Shown: positions 1 through 8,867 of the stretch, one piece after another
Numbering within the stretch: position 1 is the first letter of the stretch
Layout: every line of letters starts with the position of its first letter
Assembly (NCBI RefSeq): GCF_018070345.1
Contig: NZ_JAGPXX010000028.1
Span: 22,274 to 86,273, forward strand
Reading direction: 5' to 3'
From: Streptomyces sp. F63
GTDB taxonomy: Bacteria; Actinomycetota; Actinomycetes; Streptomycetales; Streptomycetaceae
DNA length: 64,000 nt
The notes under the pieces: model-generated
The model's database searches: none
Told to the model about the DNA's origin: nothing
Seen by the model: only the letters and a program-made list of their open reading frames with translations
Translations under genes and position numbers: made by a program

Positions 1-27
1 GAACGGCGGGTGGGCCATGCTGGTGTG

Positions 28-315
28 ATGACTCAGGTGCGCGCCGAGATTCTGGTGAATGGCACATGGCTTCCGGTGTATTCCATCCACTCCGCCCCCC
101 ACCTGGAACACGAGCCCACCGTTCTCGAACCCGTTTCGGCCGACGAGACCATGGTCGATCTCGTTCTCCGGCCCCGGCTGGAGAAATGCCTGCAATGGCA
201 GCGGCCGGTCTGGGTGACCTGTACGGACGGCACCACGGTCTTCTACGCGGCCGGCGCGGCGGGCCCTTTCCGTATCGCGCCCGTCCGGCCCGGCCCCGCC
301 ACCGGCTGGCGATGA
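28..315 (+). CDS. Small hypothetical protein (95 aa)
   Basis: A short cytosolic-looking protein that I do not recognise. It has no signal peptide or membrane segment; the sequence is mixed and soluble, with several Trp residues in the first half (GTWLPVYS, CLQWQRPVWVTC). The ATG at 28 is preferred over in-frame GTGs at 10 and 25 because the protein then begins with a normal polar N-terminus (MTQVRAEIL). No strong ribosome binding site is visible. It lies at the window edge, so its upstream neighbour is unknown. The coding call rests on the internal composition and the lack of a better frame. Confidence 0.5.
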   Translation: MTQVRAEILVNGTWLPVYSIHSAPHLEHEPTVLEPVSADETMVDLVLRPRLEKCLQWQRPVWVTCTDGTTVFYAAGAAGPFRIAPVRPGPATGWR

Positions 316-657
316 CACACCCCGCCGGCCCCGCGGCGCTCCCGTCCGCCGGGGCCGCCGCACCGCCGGACCGCCGCCCCGCCGGGCCGCCCGGCGCCCG
401 ATCCGCCTGATCCGCGGGGGCCGCCCGATCCGCGGGGGCCGCGAGGGCCGCTGAGCCCGCCTCCTGCCGTCCGCTCCGCCGTCGCGCGGCGGACGCGCGT
501 ACTCCGTCTGCCGCGGTCCGCGATGCGGAGGCCGGAACTCCCTCGTAAATTCTCAGCCATCGCGATTCCGGTATCGCCCCGGCGCATCCGGACCGCTTTC
601 GCCACCGGCCGGCGCGTGAGCCGGCCGTCTCGGAAAGTCTCGGCACTGGGGAAATCC
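316..657. other. Intergenic region without a supported gene
   Basis: About 340 bases between the small hypothetical gene and the nucleoside permease-like gene. The first half is C-rich low-complexity sequence. The second half is slightly less GC-rich around 535-560 and probably holds the promoter of the downstream gene. I see no hairpin or conserved motif that I can name. Confidence 0.4.
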
Positions 658-1644
658 ATGCAGCGATGCGCAGCGTTCCTGTCCCGTCGTATGTCCGGCT
701 TCGTCATCACCCTGGTGATCGCCCTCGCGGCCGCCGTCCTCCCGTCCTCCTTCGGCACCGCCCGGGCCGATGAGAGGACGGGACCGAAGCGATTCGCCGT
801 CGGCGTGCTGGTGATCACCGCGTTCGACGTCGAAACCCGTCCGTGGCTGGAGCGCGAGCACCTGCCCGTCCGGATCGACGTGCCCGGGGCGTACCGCCCC
901 CTCCACTGCGACCGGCGGGGGCTCTGCGTCGCCGAGACCGGCCGGGGGAAGACACGTGTCGCCACCAGCATGACGGCCATCCTGAGCAGCCCCCGGCTCG
1001 ACTTCCGTGACGCCCACTTCATGAGCGCCGGGATCGCGGGGACACCGCCGGACGCCGGAACCCTGGGATTCGCGGCCTGGGCCCGGTGGGTCGTCGACTG
1101 GGACCTCGGACACCACGTGCTCCCGAAGACCGCGCCCGACATCCCCTACGGCTACCTCCCCGTCGACACCGGGACCAACGCGTTCCGGCTCAACGACGAA
1201 CTGGTCACCCGCGCCTACGAGCTGACGAAGGACGTCGAGCTGGCCGACAGCCGGGAGGCCAGGGAGCTGCGCCGGCGGTACCCCGGCCAGGCCGGCCGGC
1301 GCCCGTACGTCGACATCTGCGACACCATCGCGGGTGACGACTACTGGGCCGGAAGGAAGCTGTCCGAGACCGCCCAGTACATCACCGACATCTGGACCCA
1401 CGGCCAGGGCGAGTACTGCACCACCCAGAGCACGGACACGGCCGTGGCGGCACCCCTCGCCGCGTACGGCCACCTCGACCGCTACCTCAGCCTCCGCACC
1501 GCCAGCAACTTCGACCAGCCGTACCCGGGCCAGACCATCCGTGAGCTGCTGACGGCGCCCTGGCAGGACATCGCGGTCGAGAACGCGTACCGCGTCGGGT
1601 CCGTCATGGCGGACGACCTCCTCGCCCGTTCGGCGGAGGGCTGA
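658..1644 (+). CDS. Secreted purine nucleoside permease (NUP) family protein
   Basis: A 328-residue protein of the purine nucleoside permease (NUP) family, named from a fungal nucleoside transporter but related to nucleoside phosphorylase folds. Residues 1-35 look like a signal peptide (basic start, then a hydrophobic run ending near GTARA), so the protein is probably exported. The body carries family-like stretches: FAVGVLVITAFDVE, a MSAGIAGTPPD segment after the first third, WDLGHHV, and EYCTTQSTDTA near residue 255. Start ATG at 658 follows GGGGAAA; an in-frame ATG at 691 would shorten the signal peptide. It stands alone and converges with the Roadblock cluster. It is the first of several nucleoside-related genes here but lacks the palindrome shared by the others. 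The true activity, binding versus hydrolysis, is unknown. Confidence 0.8.
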   Translation: MQRCAAFLSRRMSGFVITLVIALAAAVLPSSFGTARADERTGPKRFAVGVLVITAFDVETRPWLEREHLPVRIDVPGAYRPLHCDRRGLCVAETGRGKTRVATSMTAILSSPRLDFRDAHFMSAGIAGTPPDAGTLGFAAWARWVVDWDLGHHVLPKTAPDIPYGYLPVDTGTNAFRLNDELVTRAYELTKDVELADSREARELRRRYPGQAGRRPYVDICDTIAGDDYWAGRKLSETAQYITDIWTHGQGEYCTTQSTDTAVAAPLAAYGHLDRYLSLRTASNFDQPYPGQTIRELLTAPWQDIAVENAYRVGSVMADDLLARSAEG

Positions 1645-1716
1645 GCCGCGACCGGCGCCGCTTCGCACAACGGGAGACCGGCCGCGCGCAGCAAGCCGGC
1701 CGGGGCCCCCGCCCCG

Positions 1717-1760
1717 CCGCGGGGAGACGGAAGGCAGGCTGTCCTTCCGGCTCCCCGCGG
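1717..1760. terminator. Bidirectional terminator hairpin
   Basis: Stem of 10 bp (CCGCGGGGAG with CTCCCCGCGG), one A/G mismatch, then 7 more bp (CGGAAGG with CCTTCCG), and an 8-nt loop. It sits between two convergent genes, as expected for a shared Streptomyces terminator without a T-run. Confidence 0.7.
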
Positions 1761-1790
1761 AAGCGGGCGGGCGGCTCCTCCCGCGGCGGG

Positions 1791-2165
1791 TCAGACCTCC
1801 AGACCCGCCTCGATCCGCTTGAGCTGGTGGCGGGCCATGGCCAGGTTCGCGCGGCCGCGGTCCAGGGCCAGGTAGAGGAAGAGACCGGTCTTGCCGCGGC
1901 CCTTCATCAGCCGGATCAGGTGGTACTGGCCGCCCAGCGTGATGAGGATGTCCTCGATCTCGTCCTTCAGCCCCAGGTGCTCCATGGTGCGCACCTTCGC
2001 CCGCACCACGTCGGTGTTGCCCGCGGCGGCCACACCCAGGTCGAGATCCTTGCCGCCGCCGAGGGTTCCGAGGGCCATACCGCTGTTGAAGTCGACGAGC
2101 GCGACGCCGACGGTGCCCTCGATGGACGTCATCGCTTCCTTGAGGGCGGTTTCCGTGTTGCTCAT
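1791..2165 (-). CDS. Roadblock/LC7 domain protein 1
   Basis: A 124-residue single-domain Roadblock/LC7 (MglB-like) protein. Such proteins dimerise and regulate small Ras-like GTPases, or scaffold signalling complexes. The domain covers nearly all of the protein: an N-terminal helix (ETALKEAMTSIEG), a beta hairpin with VALVDFNSGMALGTLG, a central helix, and ITLGGQYHLIRLM then LFLYLALDRGRANLAMAR, the usual final strand and helix. Start ATG at 2165 is backed by AGGAA about 7 nt upstream. It is the last gene of a same-strand cluster of three Roadblock genes and a DUF4388 gene, with a 258-bp gap in front that may hold its own promoter. No GTPase or histidine kinase gene is nearby, unlike the Streptomyces conservons. 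Confidence 0.85.
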   Translation of the reverse strand: MSNTETALKEAMTSIEGTVGVALVDFNSGMALGTLGGGKDLDLGVAAAGNTDVVRAKVRTMEHLGLKDEIEDILITLGGQYHLIRLMKGRGKTGLFLYLALDRGRANLAMARHQLKRIEAGLEV

Positions 2166-2250
2166 ATCGGTTCCTGCTTCCCTTTCCTGATGGGTGTTCT
2201 GTTCAGTGGTGGTCTGTCGGCCGGAGACGGACGGACAAGGGGACGAGGGC

Positions 2251-2277
2251 GGACGGCACGGACGGCACGGACGGCAC
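2251..2277. repeat. 9-bp tandem repeat, three copies
   Basis: Three perfect copies of GGACGGCAC lie in the gap between the first and second Roadblock genes. No hairpin or protein is implied. It is one of many short GC-rich tandem arrays in this window. Confidence 0.7.
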
Positions 2278-2423
2278 GCGGGGAACGGTCCGGGTGAACC
2301 CGGACGTCCGCGCTCCCCGCGCCACCACCCGCCGCCGCCCCCCGTCGCGCCCCGCCCGCCGGGACGGCGGCGGCCGCCCTCCACTGCGCGAGGCAGCGCC
2401 CGCGGCACCCCCGGCCCTTCCGC

Positions 2424-2819
2424 TCAGCCCTGCTGCTCCGGCCGTTCGAGTGCGCCGTCGACCATCTCTCCGATGCGGGCGCCGGACCGCCGCGCCTCCA
2501 GATGGAGCCGCCCCACGTTGGTGCGCGGCCCTGCCAGCACGGTGACGACGGTCGCCGTTCCGGCCGCGTAGGTGGCGACGTAGCCCCGGTCGCCCCGCGT
2601 CAGCAGCTCACGGAAGCCGCCGCGGCCGGTCGCGTCCGTCAGCCGCAGGGCGACCCCGAGGGCGGCCGCGGTCAGTGCGGCGACCCCCTCGGCGCCCTCC
2701 CCGGCCCCGTCCTGCGCCAGGACGAGCCCGTCGGCACTGGCCGCCAGGGCGCCGGTCACCCCCGGCACGCGGGCTCTCAACCGGGCCAGCTCCTCCAGGA
2801 TTTCCGGTTCTGCCTTCAT
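2424..2819 (-). CDS. Roadblock/LC7 domain protein 2
   Basis: A 131-residue Roadblock/LC7 protein, more diverged than its two neighbours. The N-terminal helix (EPEILEELARLRARVPG) is followed by the typical strand pair with a surface turn (GALAASADGLVLAQ), a helix rich in Ala (VAALTAAALGVALRL), and a last helix after VTVLAGPRTNVGRLHLEA. Start ATG at 2819 has a consensus AGGAGG about 6 nt upstream; the earlier in-frame start at 2861 has no such support. It lies 79 bp downstream of the DUF4388 gene on the same strand, so co-transcription is likely. Probable role is a heterodimer partner or scaffold for the other Roadblock proteins; no partner GTPase is encoded here. Confidence 0.8.
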   Translation of the reverse strand: MKAEPEILEELARLRARVPGVTGALAASADGLVLAQDGAGEGAEGVAALTAAALGVALRLTDATGRGGFRELLTRGDRGYVATYAAGTATVVTVLAGPRTNVGRLHLEARRSGARIGEMVDGALERPEQQG

Positions 2820-2898
2820 CAGCTGCCTCCTCTCGGCGCGCTGTCGGAGTGCTCGCCTCATGACACCGCTGAGGGAGCCTCATGAGCGGACGGGGAAT

Positions 2899-3678
2899 TC
2901 ACATGGCCTCCAGTGCGGCTCGGAGCCGGCGCAGCAGGTCGACGTCCGGGTCCTCGGAGATGTCCGCGACCCAGGCGGGCAGGGCGGGCCGGGGCGGTTG
3001 CTCCCCCGGACGGGGCGTTTCGATGTGGCCCGCCGCCGCGAGCCTGCGGATGTCCAGCAGGGCGTGGAAGGCCGGGCGTCCCAGCAGCCGGGCGATGTCC
3101 GCGGGGGTGCGCACCCCGTCCGCGAGGTCGAGGACGGCCCGCTGCCGGCGGGTGACCGCCGGCGCCCGTATCGGGGCGCGCCGCACCACGGGGGCGGTGT
3201 CGACCTGCGGATGCGGCCACACCGCCTCCAGCAGGGCCCTGCGCCGCCGCGTCTCCCGCTCGACGGCCTCGACGCGCACGGGGCGTACGGGCCCGAGCCA
3301 GTGTGCCGCCCCGTGGCGGAAGCGGACCGGGCCGCGGCCCGGGGCCAGCGCGAAGTAGGCCGCGTCGAACAGGGCGCCGAGATGGCAGATCTCCAGTTCG
3401 CCGCCGGCGAGCCGCCCGCTCTCCACCAGGAAGCGGCCGACCTCCCGGCGGGCACCGGCTGCCGCGATCGCCTCCCGCCAGCCCTCGGCCGGCAGCCTGC
3501 CGCCCGCGGCCAGCAGGATCTCCAGTCCGGGAGCCACCGGGCTCTCCGCGTGCACGATGCGCCCGTCGACCAGGTAGAGCGTGCCGGACTCCCCGAACAG
3601 CGCTCCGGTGGCCCGCCGGGCGGCCATGCGGGCCAGCAGCGGGGAGAGCGCCGGCCGTGGCGCGGTCCCGGCCCTCAT
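2899..3678 (-). CDS. DUF4388-like protein with C-terminal winged helix
   Basis: A 259-residue protein. The N-terminal third (PLLARMAARRATGALFG to TLYLVDGRIVHAESP) resembles DUF4388/PATAN-type modules, which occur in PatA-like regulators and partner with Roadblock and response-regulator systems. The C-terminal part (TRRQRAVLDLADG, TPADIARLLGRPAFHALL, AAAGHIETP) reads as a winged-helix DNA-binding or protein-binding domain. The start at 3678 overlaps the stop of the upstream Roadblock gene in an ATGA arrangement, which indicates translational coupling and fixes the start. The pairing with three Roadblock genes suggests one signalling unit that ends in transcriptional output. The domain names are my judgement from pattern, not a profile search. 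Confidence 0.7.
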   Translation of the reverse strand: MRAGTAPRPALSPLLARMAARRATGALFGESGTLYLVDGRIVHAESPVAPGLEILLAAGGRLPAEGWREAIAAAGARREVGRFLVESGRLAGGELEICHLGALFDAAYFALAPGRGPVRFRHGAAHWLGPVRPVRVEAVERETRRRRALLEAVWPHPQVDTAPVVRRAPIRAPAVTRRQRAVLDLADGVRTPADIARLLGRPAFHALLDIRRLAAAGHIETPRPGEQPPRPALPAWVADISEDPDVDLLRRLRAALEAM

Positions 3679-4139
3679 ACCAGGGCCAGCCGTTCGACCA
3701 GGTCGCGCAGCCGCAGCCGGGCCAGGGCCAGGTTTCCCTCGTCGCGTCCGAGCCACAGGTAGACGAAGACACTGTCGTCCAGGGTGTTCTCGACGAAGCG
3801 CAGCAGGTGGTAGCCGGTACGGGTGGTGAGCAGGAGGTCCTCCACGGGGACCGGGCCGGCGCCGGTCCCGGCCTCCCCGCCGTCGGCCCCGTCGTCCTCG
3901 GCCGATCCAAAAGCGGTGTGCTCGGCCGCGAGCCGGGCGAGTTCCGCCATCTCCGCCGCGGTGACCTCGTGGTCACCGTTGGGTGCGTCGCCCGCCGTCC
4001 CCAGGGCCAGCCCGCTCGTCCACTCGATCACGGCGGCACCCCGCGCCCCGGGCAGCACCATGGCTTCCATCAGGCACTCGTCGATTCCGGGCACGCCGGT
4101 GTCCTCCCCATCCCCCAAACGTGCTGAGACGGCTGTCAC
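3675..4139 (-). CDS. Roadblock/LC7 domain protein 3
   Basis: A 154-residue Roadblock/LC7 protein and the first gene of the cluster. Strand and helix elements match those of Roadblock protein 1: GAAVIEWTSGLALGTAG, an acidic low-complexity insert at about residues 78-98 (AEDDGADGGEAGTG), then LTTRTGYHLLRFVENT, SVFVYLWLGRDEGNLALARLRLRDL. The last motif is nearly the same as in protein 1, so the two are likely paralogues. The start is GTG at 4139. Upstream on the minus strand a TAACCT -10-like element lies about 20 nt before the start. Coupled by ATGA to the DUF4388 gene. Confidence 0.85.
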   Translation of the reverse strand: MTAVSARLGDGEDTGVPGIDECLMEAMVLPGARGAAVIEWTSGLALGTAGDAPNGDHEVTAAEMAELARLAAEHTAFGSAEDDGADGGEAGTGAGPVPVEDLLLTTRTGYHLLRFVENTLDDSVFVYLWLGRDEGNLALARLRLRDLVERLALV

Positions 4140-4586
4140 CCCGCATCAGTGACCAGGAGGTTACGCAACGTGCCCCACTCGCACGAGAATTCGGGCATTC
4201 TCCTGCGGCATATCCAACCGGTCGCATAGGGTGACGGCGCCCTCGCTGCGTGCCCGCTCGGCGGTGCTCCGCGCCGGCGCCCGCCGCGCGGGTGTCGGCC
4301 CAGGTCGGACGGGGTCCGCCATGACATCCCGCCGTGCGGCCGTCAACCGGGCCGGCGGACGGCCGGCGGACAGACGGCGGACAGACGGACGACGGACAGA
4401 CGGACAGCAGGCAACAGCCAACCGGCGCGGCGGACGGCGGCGCGGCGGCCCCGGCCGGCACGGAGGTGGCGCCCAGTGGGCGGCTGTGAACAGCGGGTAT
4501 ACGGAAGCCGGCGAAAGTGGAGCCGGAGCCCGTGCCTGTGCTAGCCCTTGTCGGTGACATCCGGCAGTTGAAGGAAGCGGTGCAGC
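4140..4586. other. Intergenic region with promoter and short direct repeats
   Basis: Between the Roadblock operon and the micro-gene. The part next to 4139 likely holds the Roadblock promoter on the minus strand. From about 4349 to 4412 the bases repeat GGCGGACAGAC-like units imperfectly (GGCGGAC, GGCGGACAGAC, GGACAGACGG). No open frame in the block looks like a protein. Confidence 0.45.
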
Positions 4587-4685
4587 GTGAGCGGTACGTC
4601 GATGATCGTCCTGGGGATCGGCTTCTGCATTGCCCTCTACCTCCTGTTCATGACCCCGAAGGGCGGCGAGAAGGGGGACCTCTGA
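4587..4685 (+). CDS. 32-residue single-pass membrane micro-protein
   Basis: A GTG start with AAGGAAG about 8 nt upstream opens a 32-codon frame. The product has a short polar start (MSGTS), a hydrophobic run at about residues 6-22 (MIVLGIGFCIALYLLFM), and a charged tail (TPKGGEKGDL), the layout of a small single-span membrane protein with the positive side after the span. It is below usual gene-finder limits. I do not recognise it; KdpF-like or cytochrome-accessory peptides are alternatives on length alone, but no kdp or oxidase genes are adjacent. The ribosome binding site and clean hydrophobic pattern are the only support. Confidence 0.5.
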   Translation: MSGTSMIVLGIGFCIALYLLFMTPKGGEKGDL

Positions 4686-4946
4686 GCGCACCGGCCACGG
4701 CCCGTGGGGAGGCCGGACGGCGCATCGCGCGAACGCCACAGGCTCCGCCCCCGCACCGCGGAGCCCTCGGATGTCAGTGCCCGGACCTGCGGTCCCGCCA
4801 TGGGCCACGGAAACCCGCAGCACATCGGCGCACCCCTACGGCGCGACGGCCCTCGGCGCCGGAGCGGCGAGCGGCCGCCGCCCCGGGACAGCCGAGACGC
4901 CACGGACCGCGACGGACCGCGACGGACCGTGGCGTCTCCGCGCCTC
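4686..4946. other. Intergenic, no feature seen
   Basis: GC-rich stretch between the micro-gene and the convergent DUF1330 gene. It has repeated GGACCGCGACGG-like triplets near 4908-4925 and no clear hairpin. Confidence 0.3.
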
Positions 4947-5342
4947 TCACCGGCGGGGAGCGCGCCCGGCCCGGCCGGGATCGTCCCCGGCCGGACGACC
5001 GGCTCGGAGCGACCGGCGCAGCGCCTCCCCCCTCCGGGCCGGGTCGTAGTCCGGCCCGACCCCCTCGACCAGGAAGGCCTCCCCGTCGACGTGCCGGGTG
5101 CGCAGCGGCAGGATCTTCTGGTAGCCGGGCGAGCCGTACCAGGCCCGGGCCTCCTCCACCCCCGGGAACTCGATGACGACCAGCTGCACCGCGCACTCTC
5201 CTTCGAGCGACTCGGTCCGCCCTCCGTGAACGAGGAACCGGCCGGAGTACGGATCGAGCGTGGCCTGGATGCGCTCCACGTAGTCGATGAGGTCGAGGTG
5301 CGGACGGACGCCGGTGAAGTGTCCGATGGCGTAGGCGGGCAT
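4947..5342 (-). CDS. DUF1330 family protein
   Basis: A 131-residue DUF1330 protein, a dimeric ferredoxin-like alpha/beta fold related to stress-responsive and monooxygenase-like small proteins. Family signature seen: YAIGHFTGVRPHLDLIDYVERIQ at the start, then PYSGRFLVHGG, VVIEFPGVEEARAWYGSPGYQKI, the usual conserved Trp-Tyr-x-Ser-Pro-x-Tyr region, and LPLRTRHVDGEAFLVEG. The start ATG at 5342 has GGGAGG about 7 nt upstream. Its function is unknown in the family. The C-terminal 25 residues are Arg/Pro/Gly-rich and probably disordered. It lies in line with, and 100 bp after, the SnoaL-like gene, so the pair may share a transcript. Confidence 0.85.
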   Translation of the reverse strand: MPAYAIGHFTGVRPHLDLIDYVERIQATLDPYSGRFLVHGGRTESLEGECAVQLVVIEFPGVEEARAWYGSPGYQKILPLRTRHVDGEAFLVEGVGPDYDPARRGEALRRSLRAGRPAGDDPGRAGRAPRR

Positions 5343-5442
5343 GGCCCCTCCCGGGATCGTTCGATGGCGGATCGTCGGTACGGCCCCGCGGCGGACCGGC
5401 GGCGGGGGGCCGGCCGGTCGGCCGGCGGTATCCGATATGCCC

Positions 5443-5967
5443 TCAGGAATCGGCACAGTCGGCACCGGGCGTGCAGGCGGCGGCCACGGCGAGGCTGTCC
5501 TCGTACACGTGATGCCGGGTGATCAGACCGTCCTCGACGGTCAGGCGCAGGGCGAAGGGACTCCGGAAGGTCTTGCCCGTGGCGCCGGCCGTCCCGCCGA
5601 GTTCCCCGGTGACCACGGCCTCGGCCCCGTCGACGACGACGGCGTCCACCGTCGCCCACCCCTCCCCGCTCACGGTGTGTGCGGCGAGGTCGGTCCAGTG
5701 CCCGGCCACATCGGCACGGGTCCTGCGCGGCCGGATCCAGGGGACCGCCGGGTTCGCGGCGACCATCCAGTCGACCTCCTCGGCGTAGAGGGAGGCGATG
5801 GCGTCCGGATCGGCCTCCGTCACCCGCCGCAGAAACTCCCGCACGACCTGCCGGGTGCGGGTCTCCCCGGAGCCCTTCCCGGGGCTGCCGGTGATGCCGG
5901 CGGGCGCTGACCCGCCGGGGGCCGTGCGCGTTCCGCATGCGCCGGAGAGGTTCACCATGCCGGTCAT
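5443..5967 (-). CDS. SnoaL-like / NTF2-fold protein
   Basis: A 174-residue protein whose residues 38-170 fit the SnoaL-like NTF2 fold: TRQVVREFLRRVTEADPDAIASLYAEEVDWMV, then a polar midsection, FALRLTVEDGLITRHHVYEDSLAVAAA at the end. Such proteins are small hydrolases, isomerases or binding proteins, and the substrate cannot be read from sequence. The first 35 residues are a Gly/Pro/Ser-rich linker. ATG at 5967 is chosen; ATG at 5958 is the alternative. The stretch LSGAC near the start resembles a lipobox, but no hydrophobic signal precedes it, so I treat the protein as cytosolic. Confidence 0.75.
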   Translation of the reverse strand: MTGMVNLSGACGTRTAPGGSAPAGITGSPGKGSGETRTRQVVREFLRRVTEADPDAIASLYAEEVDWMVAANPAVPWIRPRRTRADVAGHWTDLAAHTVSGEGWATVDAVVVDGAEAVVTGELGGTAGATGKTFRSPFALRLTVEDGLITRHHVYEDSLAVAAACTPGADCADS

Positions 5968-6208
5968 ATCGAGCCTTTCCCTGGTTCGGGGGGATTCCTT
6001 GCTCCTGTGACGATCCTGCCGCCGGAGCCGGCCGGGGTCGATTACCTCCCGGGTCATGGGCTGCCTCCCACGTCAGGGGCACAGGCGGGGGCGGGTTCCC
6101 GCACGGAGGGGCGGACAGAAGAAACGTCCATGCGACATACCACCCACTTGGCCCAACGAACGGCGTCTGGAGGGTTACCCGATCATCCGGCGGTGCGTTG
6201 TCGCGGTC

Positions 6209-7183
6209 ATGGAGCCGCGGCAGTGGTGGGAACGGAACACGGTGCTGGCAGAAGCGTTCTGCCGGAGTGACGAACAGGTGCGCTCGGCGCAGGCGATTCT
6301 GGACGAGGCCCAGGTGCACAGGTCGCGCCTGCTGGCGGCGTTCGCCGTCACGGTCGGCAGTGACGGCGCGGTGGCCGGCGTGCTGGGGCTGAACGAACGC
6401 GAAGTGCGCGTCGCACGGCGGACGGTGGGCAAGGAGGACGCCCGCGGGGTGGCGGACGAGCTGCTGACCGCGGCGATGATGCCGGACGAGGCGCGGCTGC
6501 CACCGGAGGGGGTGCCGGCGCCCGAGGCGGTCGCCGCACCGCCCGCGGGGGCGGCCGCCGTGCAGGGGGCCCCCGGCATGGCGGGAACCGCGGCGCCGGC
6601 CGGGGTGACGGGGCCCGGGTACGAGGCCGTCGGCCCGGCGCCCGAGGTGTACGCGGACCCGACGGCGTATCAGCACTACGCCCACGCACACCCGCAGTAC
6701 CGGCATCAGCAACCGAACCACTCGTACCACCAGGAGAACCAGACCCAACCGCCGCCGCAGTCCCAGACGCACGCGTATCCCCAGCAGTCGTATCCCCAGC
6801 AGCAGCCGTACCGTGAACCGCGCTGGACCGGTGCCATGGACGCGTTGCTCGTCGGCAGCTGGCAGACCGGAGTCGATCTCCAGGTCCTGGCCGCCGAGTT
6901 CGGTCTCGACCTGGCCCGGCTGGTCTCGCGGGCCCAGCAGTTGTCGGCCGAGGGACGGCTCTCGCCGCCCTGGGCGGGCACCGGCCCGGGCGGCGAGCCG
7001 CGGTCGGGGCGGCACCGCCGCAGCAGCACCGACCTGGACGACGCCTACGACTTCTACGACGCCTACGGCCACCCGGTCCACCCGGGCGCCTGGGAGGTGC
7101 CGTCCACCGTGCCCGACGACATGGTCGCCAGCGTGGGCCAGCAGAGCGGTGTGCCGCACTACACGCACGGTGCCGTCGCGTAA
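6209..7183 (+). CDS. Conserved actinobacterial protein with Q/P/Y-rich linker
   Basis: A 324-residue protein in three parts. Residues 1-95 are helical and include a likely helix-turn-helix (FAVTVGSDGAVAGVLGLNEREVRVARR). Residues 150-205 are a low-complexity linker rich in Gln, Pro, Tyr and His (PQSQTHAYPQQSYPQQQPY). Residues 210-255 hold a second helical module (MDALLVGSWQTGVDLQVLAAEFGLDLARLV) with a similar regulatory look, and a Tyr/Asp-rich tail follows. I have seen the N-terminal block in many Streptomyces proteins but know no function. ATG at 6209 is used; ribosome binding sequence is weak. The two HTH-like ends joined by a flexible linker suggest DNA or protein bridging, which is inference only. 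Confidence 0.75.
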   Translation: MEPRQWWERNTVLAEAFCRSDEQVRSAQAILDEAQVHRSRLLAAFAVTVGSDGAVAGVLGLNEREVRVARRTVGKEDARGVADELLTAAMMPDEARLPPEGVPAPEAVAAPPAGAAAVQGAPGMAGTAAPAGVTGPGYEAVGPAPEVYADPTAYQHYAHAHPQYRHQQPNHSYHQENQTQPPPQSQTHAYPQQSYPQQQPYREPRWTGAMDALLVGSWQTGVDLQVLAAEFGLDLARLVSRAQQLSAEGRLSPPWAGTGPGGEPRSGRHRRSSTDLDDAYDFYDAYGHPVHPGAWEVPSTVPDDMVASVGQQSGVPHYTHGAVA

Positions 7184-7304
7184 CGGCCCGTGCCGGGCTC
7201 CCGCCGGAACTGATCGCATTCCGACGGGAGCTGATCGAATTGACGTACGGGCCGGCCGGGTGTCCGCTGGAAGAGCGGGGGCAGCGGGAGAGAGGAGCCG
7301 CGCC

Positions 7305-7697
7305 ATGCAGACCCATGCGGAGCGCCACGGCACGGCGGCGCACGCCCGGCCCCGTGGGCGCAACATCTGGCGGACACCGGTCGTCACGAGCGCCGTCTTC
7401 GGCTTCTACGCCGGCTTCCTCGACCAGGAGGGCGGCGCCTCACTCGGCAGGGCCTGGCTGCTCGGCATCGTGGCGGGTGTCGCGTTGCTGGCGCTCTGGC
7501 TGGCCGTCCACAGCATGCGCGGAAGGATGATCCGCGAGGTGCGCTCCCTGCTCTACGGGGCGCTGGCGGGGAGCGCCGTCGGCTTCCTGGTGGGGCTCAG
7601 CGGCGCCGCCGTGCTGAAGGCCTCGGCCATCGGGTTCTTCGTCGGCCTGGGCATGATGATCGCGGTGAACTACCGGCTGTACGGCAGGGTTCGCTGA
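7305..7697 (+). CDS. Small integral membrane protein
   Basis: A 130-residue protein with three to four hydrophobic spans: VVTSAVFGFYAGFL, WLLGIVAGVALLALWLAV, LYGALAGSAVGFLVGLSGAAVL and SAIGFFVGLGMMIAV. The N-terminus (HAERHGTAAHARPRGRN) is basic and probably cytoplasmic. ATG at 7305 follows GAGGAG at good spacing. It begins 121 bp after the previous gene on the same strand. Function unknown; the glycine-rich spans are typical of small Streptomyces membrane proteins without an assigned role. Confidence 0.75.
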   Translation: MQTHAERHGTAAHARPRGRNIWRTPVVTSAVFGFYAGFLDQEGGASLGRAWLLGIVAGVALLALWLAVHSMRGRMIREVRSLLYGALAGSAVGFLVGLSGAAVLKASAIGFFVGLGMMIAVNYRLYGRVR

Positions 7698-7855
7698 GGC
7701 GAAGCCGTCCCGGCCGGCCGCTGCTCCGCGCCGCTCCCCGCTTCTCCGCCCCTCGCCCAGCGCCTCCCGTACCGGCCTCCTGCCATCCGCGCGGCCGGGT
7801 GCCCGGGCACCCGCGCACCCGCGCACCCGCGCGCCCGGGGCCACGGCACCGCCGC

Positions 7856-7891
7856 CGGTGTCCGGCCGCGGCTCCGGCCGGCCGGACACCG
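7856..7891. terminator. Bidirectional terminator hairpin
   Basis: Perfect 12-bp stem (CGGTGTCCGGCC with GGCCGGACACCG) with a 12-nt loop, lying between convergent genes. A short GCACCC tandem run lies just before it. Confidence 0.6.
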
Positions 7892-7948
7892 ATGGGACTG
7901 CGGCGGGACGCGGACCGCCGGCCGGCCCCGTCCCCGGTGACCTGGAGG

Positions 7949-8638
<690 letters not shown>

Positions 8639-8867
8639 GTCGCTCCTGATCCTGAGGGGAGTGGATGGCGGGGATCGCGCGGGTCCCGGGGCCCGTCCCG
8701 TCCCCCCGGGCGGCGGACAGCCGGACCGGCCGCGGTGGGCGGAAGGCCGAGGCATGGCCTCCGCGTCCGGCGGAACGGGGGCGGGGCCGGGGACACGGCC
8801 GCCGGGACGGAACCGGGCCCCACGCGGACGGTCACCGGGACGCGACGTGATCCGAGGAGGCCGGGAC

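Noticed and set aside
316..657. A short coding frame upstream of the nucleoside permease-like gene
   Set aside because: No frame has start, ribosome binding site and codon bias together.
5443..5967. Lipoprotein reading of the SnoaL-like protein (LSGAC)
   Set aside because: No hydrophobic signal precedes the Cys; the N-terminus is only a few residues long at that point.
4637..7387. A 900-codon minus-strand frame over DUF1330, SnoaL and the Q/P-rich gene
   Set aside because: Composition is Arg/Pro/Gly with no family signature; it overlaps three better-supported genes.
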